This document shows positions 59,303 through 64,000 of a stretch of 64,000 nt of DNA, piece by piece. Positions within the stretch are counted from its first letter, which is position 1; every line of letters starts with the position of its first letter. The notes under the pieces were generated by a model. It was not told where the DNA came from. It searched no databases and was given only the letters and a program-made list of their open reading frames with translations. The stretch covers positions 73,004,792-73,068,791 of the forward strand of contig CATQJL010000305.1 of assembly GCA_958299035.1 (NCBI GenBank), in the 5' to 3' direction. A program made the position numbers and the translations under genes. This DNA comes from Cylicocyclus nassatus. Taxonomy: Eukaryota; Nematoda; Chromadorea; Rhabditida; Strongylidae.

Positions 59303-60419
59303 AAGTCGAACTGCATGTCAACGCCAAATATAGTTTTTGATGCGTCCTTTGAACTTTTACCCCCGCATTGACGTTCCTGTTCCTGCCACGTTGTCTGGAT
59401 TGTTGTGCTTATTATTCTGAACAAAAAGTAATTGCCCAAGCTGGACGAAACTGCTGCGAAAACACTGAAGGAGGAGAAGGTAGAGGAAAACGCACTTTTT
59501 ACAGAATTTACGAAGAAAAAAATCCATTATAATCGAAGAAGTAAGCTCTGAGAGGTTGTCTACAATATTAACGAAAGCAAGATCTATCGAATGCAGGAAA
59601 AACAAACGTGAAAAGAGATGAACTAGAAAAAAATAAAGGATTTTCAAAAACATGAATATTGCCAGATTCTTCCTTTCAAATCAAAAATGAGGTTTTTGGG
59701 ACGTTGTGAGCGTGAAAGTAGAGGTCAAGAGATTCAATATGATACAAAGTTTGCTAGAATTGAGTTTAGGCCAACGAAGAAAAGAGTACCAGAGCCAAAT
59801 GTCCGTGCCCCGCGTTTGGGGTAGCGAGGTAGCGCGCAACGAGCGGAGACGCAGACGAATAGCGGAGACTGACCAGCAGAGGTGCGATAGTGGGAGCCGA
59901 TTCTCCCCCTACCTTCACTTTTGAGCTGGTACAGGGTGACCACCTTCACTTTTGGAATAAAAATTTTTTCGCTGGACGATAAAGAAGGAAAATAAGCAAA
60001 ACAAACGCAAAAGAGATTATTGAAAGCATATATTTATGTATACGACGGCATATATATTTAAAATAAACATGTTCAGTAAATGGTGTATTTGGAAGTAAAA
60101 GTCAGCGAGACTGTACGGATTTTATTAAGTAAATTTTGTCAAAACGCACTGCGAAGAAAGTAGATCGGTCCAGGCAGTAACGGCGAGAACCAGAATTTGT
60201 ATATTTAAATAGTGAAAAATCATGCGAAATTTCCACTGTTGTAAATCTGTTGTTTGAAGATGTCAGCAGTTGCGACTTCATAGGTTTTGAAGAGTAAATG
60301 GTAAGTTTGTTCGAAAAAATCATGCGAGGGAAATCTTCGAGGAAAAATATAGGAACGGCACATATGATGTCTGATATGGCGTGCAATTTGTGTGAGTTGG
60401 AGATCCGTAGGATCTTTCT
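59303..60419. other. Intergenic, no gene supported
   Basis: A GC-rich patch at 59800-59920 (GCGAGGTAGCGCGCAACGAG) does not fold as a tRNA. Open frames at 59182-59653 and 60102-60578 lack support. Confidence 0.4.
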
Positions 60420-61022
60420 GGGCGGCGCCGCGTTATGGAGCAAAGCTACCCCGCATTTGCCTTTGGTATATCCTGAGGGCCCTTTGCGTTGCGTCGCTCC
60501 TAATTGCAGTCGCACAGAAGCTAGCGCTACCGACCGAATTGAGCCATTTTCCTCATTCTTCATAGATAAAGAGATCAAAATGTGAATGATAAACGCATTT
60601 CAAGGGCAAATACAGAATATGAGGAGGAAAAGTCTGCAAAGCAAGCCAAGAGAGAGTAAAAGATGAGTAAATTAATTTCTCTTGAAAACTCATGACGGAA
60701 AATTTCTATCCTTTTTCTCTACTAATTCTCGTGTTCTACTTCTCTTAGACATTTTTAAATCAAATCAAGCATTGCATCATCCCAGATTCAGCCTTTGATT
60801 CATCCCTAGAATTTATTTTTTGATTTTCCAAATTGCCGTCTTCTTTGTTTTCCTTATTACATCACAGTTTCAACATATCAGGTCGTGGTAATAAGGGATG
60901 GCTCAATCCGCTAGCAGGAGCAGCGCTACTCCTGCGCAATTAAAAGTGACGCAACGCAAAGGGCCCTCAGGATATACCGCAGGGGAACGCGGCCTAGCTT
61001 TGCTCCATAACGCCTGCCCCCC
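60420..61022. mobile_element. ~600-bp inverted-repeat element
   Basis: Left arm 60420-60520 and right arm about 60940-61022 are inverted copies: CGCGTTATGGAGCAAAGCTA, GTATATCCTGAGGGCCC and TTTGCGTTGCGTC recur mirrored. The interior is AT-rich and non-coding. Confidence 0.8.
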
Positions 61023-61129
61023 ATCTTTCTGGAGAGAGATATGAATTTTGCCCTTTGTTTGAGCCTTCAGTACGACTCAGATTCGGGATGCAAACTTACG
61101 GTGAGTCGAAGCTGATGCGAACTTTTGCA

Positions 61130-61253
61130 TACCATCCTGTAGAGAGCTTGCTTTGGTCTATCTAATGGTACCCCTAACGGATGTACATGCATTAAGTTTC
61201 GAGAAATAGCAGTTCTAGTCTGAAAATGTCCGAAAACTTTTGAGCCAACCTAA
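61130..61253. mobile_element. Single-ended mariner-MITE fragment
   Basis: Contains AGAGCTTGCTTTGGTCTAT, as in the element at 16714-17663, and ends with AACTTTTGAGCCAACCTAAT, the inverse of the TTAGGTTG terminus. The opposite end is missing. Confidence 0.6.
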
Positions 61254-62470
61254 TGATTTTGAGTAAATAAGCTATATAACCATCTGTTTGCGGGGAACAC
61301 AGATCTGATACAGGGCAAAGTTTGAAAAGTGAGTGCATTAATTTTTTTGGTTTCTAACCATCAGAAAAATGTTCAAAAAATATTGTTTCGCGGGATATAA
61401 CAAACTTGTTATAGGAAATCAGAAAAAGCATTTTTGCATTCTAGCCAATATTCTCCTCAATTTTTCAGCATGGAGTTACATCAAGTGTTTATTCAGGTCT
61501 GTCTAATTTGAGAAGTGAATGCTGAGCAAACTGAAAATTCGTCGGAATTTTTTAAAAATTTTTTGAAAGATCTTCGGCATGATTGAATAGCCTTGAACTG
61601 CCTTCATCACCGAATATTAACACACCATTTTGTGAAGTTTGCTTTCTCTATCAAACTTTCCTGTTATTTTTTTGTGTTTACCCTACCCCGGTGATGGGAG
61701 CTTTTGTTTCAACAGGATACTTTTTTCATTTCACTTCAGTCGACTTTTCTCAATCTCCATTCCTTGTCTTTCATTCACTTCCAAGAGATTTTAGTGAAGT
61801 TTTATCTGCAGCAAGAAGATTATCAGAGTAAAAGTCGGTAAAAACTGCTTATAGGTGTAGGCGCTCTTGCTGCTTGATGTTGACATATTCAGGTTTGGCA
61901 TGTGTATGATTGTAGATAAACATGTTATATTGCAAATCACAGGTTTACAGTAATCAAGTTGACCTGAATTAGGATCATTTGATCTTATTCATTCAAAAAG
62001 TACGTACAACAACTTGCTCAAGCACGAAAAATCTACTGCACTTAAGAAAATAAACATGTATCAACTCTGAGAATATCCTTTTAGAAAGTGAACAATAAGT
62101 GACTCGCAAAGTAGCAATGCACGTGAATGAGCTTCGACTGATCTATTGCATCTAAAAGTATCACAGCGAATTCACACAGAAATTCTGAGCAGTAGTATCA
62201 ATTAAACAATACTAAAATTAGAAAGAGAAAGTGATGCATGAGATAAGACATTGACATGATCTCTTACATTGGAATGGTCACGAATATAACAGTATAAGCA
62301 TCCGCAAACCAATTACAAGATAAAAGTTCTGTTTAGAAAACCCATTCCAAAGTAGGCAAAAATGGGAAAAGAACATAAAAGCGTTTTAGTAAAATAGTCA
62401 TTTGAAATCCTGATTAGCGAGCGGGAATCCACCACACTTCCCCACTTAACTAAGTTGAAGAATTCTCTAT
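61254..62470. other. Intergenic, no gene seen
   Basis: AT-rich; one open frame at 61583-61831 (plus) lacks splice context. Confidence 0.45.
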
Positions 62471-62476
62471 TTTATT
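62471..62476 (-). terminator. Poly(A) signal overlapping the stop codon
   Basis: On the minus strand the gene ends GAC-TAATAAA, so the AATAAA overlaps the TAA stop codon, leaving a very short 3' UTR. Confidence 0.6.
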
Positions 62477-63060
62477 AGTCGGCAACAGTGGCTGGCTCAT
62501 TGCCAGGTGCTTCATTTGTCACATCCACATGCTTCCGACGATAATTGAGGATAGCGTTCAGTTCCGCATTCGTGTATGTTTTGTACTGAAATGACTTATA
62601 TTCCTCGCTTTGAAAAAATCAACATACCATCTAAACTACTTCTATATGTTTCTACTGTGAGTTCAAAGAAGTTAGAGATACCCATCTTATTATCGAGTTG
62701 ATTAGTCAGGGACTCGGATGCAAACTTATGACAAGGACTTCAAATTTGCTATCTAAAATACCATTTATCAAAAATCGCTCTTCCACTTTCTTTTCTTCCA
62801 CTCACAACAGACTCATGCCCATGAAGAAAAGCATAGACTGAAGGAGTTACAGATTCTAATTACAAACTAATAGATCAAAACAATGCCCAAAGCAGTTTTA
62901 CTTTAAAAGGTAGAAGTTGGCAGAGTGCCTAAGCGAGCTATTTGCCTCATATGGTTGTTCCCGCTTTTATTAAAAGCAAAGCTTAAGTGGCTTCAATAGT
63001 ACTTACTGGAACAAGTAGCTCACTCCGTCATCATCCCAGCTCAACACGGCGTTTTGCACC
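62475..63060 (-). CDS. 3' end of an unrecognised gene (two exons, partial)
   Basis: Minus-strand exons are 63060-63007 and 62607-62475, joined across a 399-bp intron (donor CCA/GTAAGT, acceptor TTTTTTCAAAG) with matching phase. Together they give about 61 residues: VQNAVLSWDDDGVSYLF, then HEEYKSFQYKTYTNAEL, then NAILNYRRKHVDV and a short acidic tail ending ATVAD. A second acceptor (CATTTCAG) inside the last exon is in frame and could give a shorter form. The upstream acceptor (CTCTTAG) is only 14 bases from the end of the TTAA transposon at 63075-63621, and no further exon could be found between there and the window edge. I do not recognise the family. Confidence 0.5.
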
Positions 63061-63074
63061 CTAAGAGCGCACCC

Positions 63075-63621
63075 TTAAAGGCAGCGTACACCCAAATTTC
63101 ACCCTCGATGTTTTTGTCATTCTGGGGCCTTTTCGTGCCGCTGATTAGAGTTATGTCATTGAAATCCTCCAAAAGTCCCAAAATGCCCCGATTTCCGGGA
63201 CCCTCTCTCAGGGCGGACGAGTTTCGAACTGCTCGACACCGTCGGCATGCCAGCAGCTGCAACAGCATGACAGCCTGCAGTTGCAACTGCAACTGCTGCA
63301 TATGCTGTCGTGGTTCGTCGCCCGAAGGGGCGCACCGCAAAAAGCAACAGCACTGTTGCAGCTGCAGTTGCAGATGCAACAGCACTGCAGCAGCAACTGC
63401 AACGGCAACTGAAGCTTACGCTGTCTTGGATTCGTCCGGAGGAGGCGGAGTGGAAGAAAAGGGGCGGGGTGAAAGAAAATTGAGGGGAGTTTTCTCCGCT
63501 CAGAAGCAACATTGGGAGACCGGACCAACACAGTTGGTCTTTTTCTGGGCCCAGTATATACACGGTATAGAAAGATCTAGGAAATTCGGTAACTTAGATT
63601 TTGGGTGTACGCTGCCTTTAA
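63075..63621. mobile_element. TTAA-flanked element, copy 2
   Basis: Ends TTAAAGGCAGCGTACACCCA and its exact inverse, with TTAA at both edges (63075-63078 and 63618-63621). Homologous to 38227-38862 over both ends and the GCAACAG/CTGCAACTGC-rich middle (63240-63420), but about 90 bp shorter. The open frames through it come from the trinucleotide-like repeats, not from genes. It probably depends on a piggyBac-type transposase elsewhere. Confidence 0.88.
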
Positions 63622-64000
63622 CCCTCTGTCATGCAACACAGAAAATTAGTAACAAAATAAATCTTCAAGTTGCCAAAAAGACAGCGCTAATGCGGACAGA
63701 TATAATTCAAGATCCGAAACGCCAGACGCCAGTGTTAATTGAGAAGAAAGAAATATTATGACTGAAGCAGAGGTTTGTAGGTAGGCAACCACTCAGACAG
63801 TTGCCGGGGATAGGCGGCCATGCGATTTCTGGGCAAGCCTGCACCGAAAAAAAGTCCTCTGATTTCTTGCCGTCCGCTTGCAAATTTTCAAAAGAATGTT
63901 GAACGATTTTTGGACGAAAGCTCAGAGAACAGTCGCGCTTTCATAAATTAGCGACGGCGCAGCAGCCGCATTTTCGCGGACTTTCCGCGAAAATATGCAA
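63622..64000. other. Right edge, no gene supported
   Basis: No exon could be linked to the partial gene at 62475-63060. The last 100 bases are GC-richer (GCGACGGCGCAGCAGCCGC). Confidence 0.35.

Noticed and set aside
59800..59920. GC-rich patch considered as tRNA or rRNA
   Set aside because: No cloverleaf, no A/B box pair and no match to conserved rRNA segments that I know.
63054..63761. 235-codon open frame and overlapping minus-strand frames of >100 codons
   Set aside because: They cover the TTAA transposon; length comes from GCA/CAG-type repeats that stay open in all frames.
1..64000. Spliced-leader RNA, 5S rRNA or intact tRNA genes
   Set aside because: I looked for the SL1-like leader, 5S internal control region and paired A/B boxes with stems; only two degenerate tRNA-derived sequences were seen.
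1..64000. CRISPR array or bacterial/phage contamination
   Set aside because: No regularly spaced direct repeats with unique spacers and no ribosome-binding-site-led operons; introns and collagen show nematode nuclear DNA.

Overview
The window looks like nuclear DNA of a nematode, most likely a clade V (strongylid/rhabditid-type) worm. The reasons are a textbook cuticle collagen gene, many 45-75 bp introns with TTTCAG-like acceptors beside a few kilobase-long ones, AT-rich spacers, and many small inverted-repeat transposons. There is no bacterial operon structure, no CRISPR array and no prophage. All exon models below were built by hand from splice signals, reading phase and coding sense; there is no transcript support.

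The best gene content is on the + strand between 34.3 and 49.0 kb, where three secreted or extracellular-matrix genes lie head to tail: (1) a 13-exon gene for a secreted protein with two von Willebrand A (VWA) domains joined by a Thr-rich linker (34313-43224); (2) a TATA-driven gene for a Gln/Ala/Pro-rich secreted protein with a Cys-containing C-terminal part (44906-46689); (3) a TATA-driven 299-residue cuticle collagen (47866-49015). Their products would all act outside the cell, plausibly in cuticle or matrix. Two introns here, one in the VWA gene and one in the collagen, use GC rather than GT donors.

Elsewhere there are smaller genes: a four-exon 90-residue protein on the minus strand (12622-13073), a tiny secreted peptide on the minus strand (22813-23071), an SR-rich exon (50935-51229, minus), and the 3' end of an unrecognised gene at the right edge (62475-63060, minus). 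Several weaker candidate exons are listed with low confidence.

The rest is dominated by mobile DNA. There are three long palindromic mariner-type elements (TTAGGTTG ends, TA target sites), a 1.36-kb palindrome whose two arms each carry the same open frame, two TTAA-flanked elements, one hAT-like MITE with a perfect 8-bp target duplication, many short hairpin MITEs, tRNA-derived sequences, a broken reverse transcriptase with a MITE nested in it, and a pair of ~0.7-kb inverted repeats bounding a 9.15-kb block (8744-17897). I found no convincing previously unknown molecular system. The most unusual items are the mirrored-ORF palindrome, the GC-AG introns, an apparent TG splice acceptor in the Gln-rich gene, and a transposon ending 14 bp from a splice acceptor.
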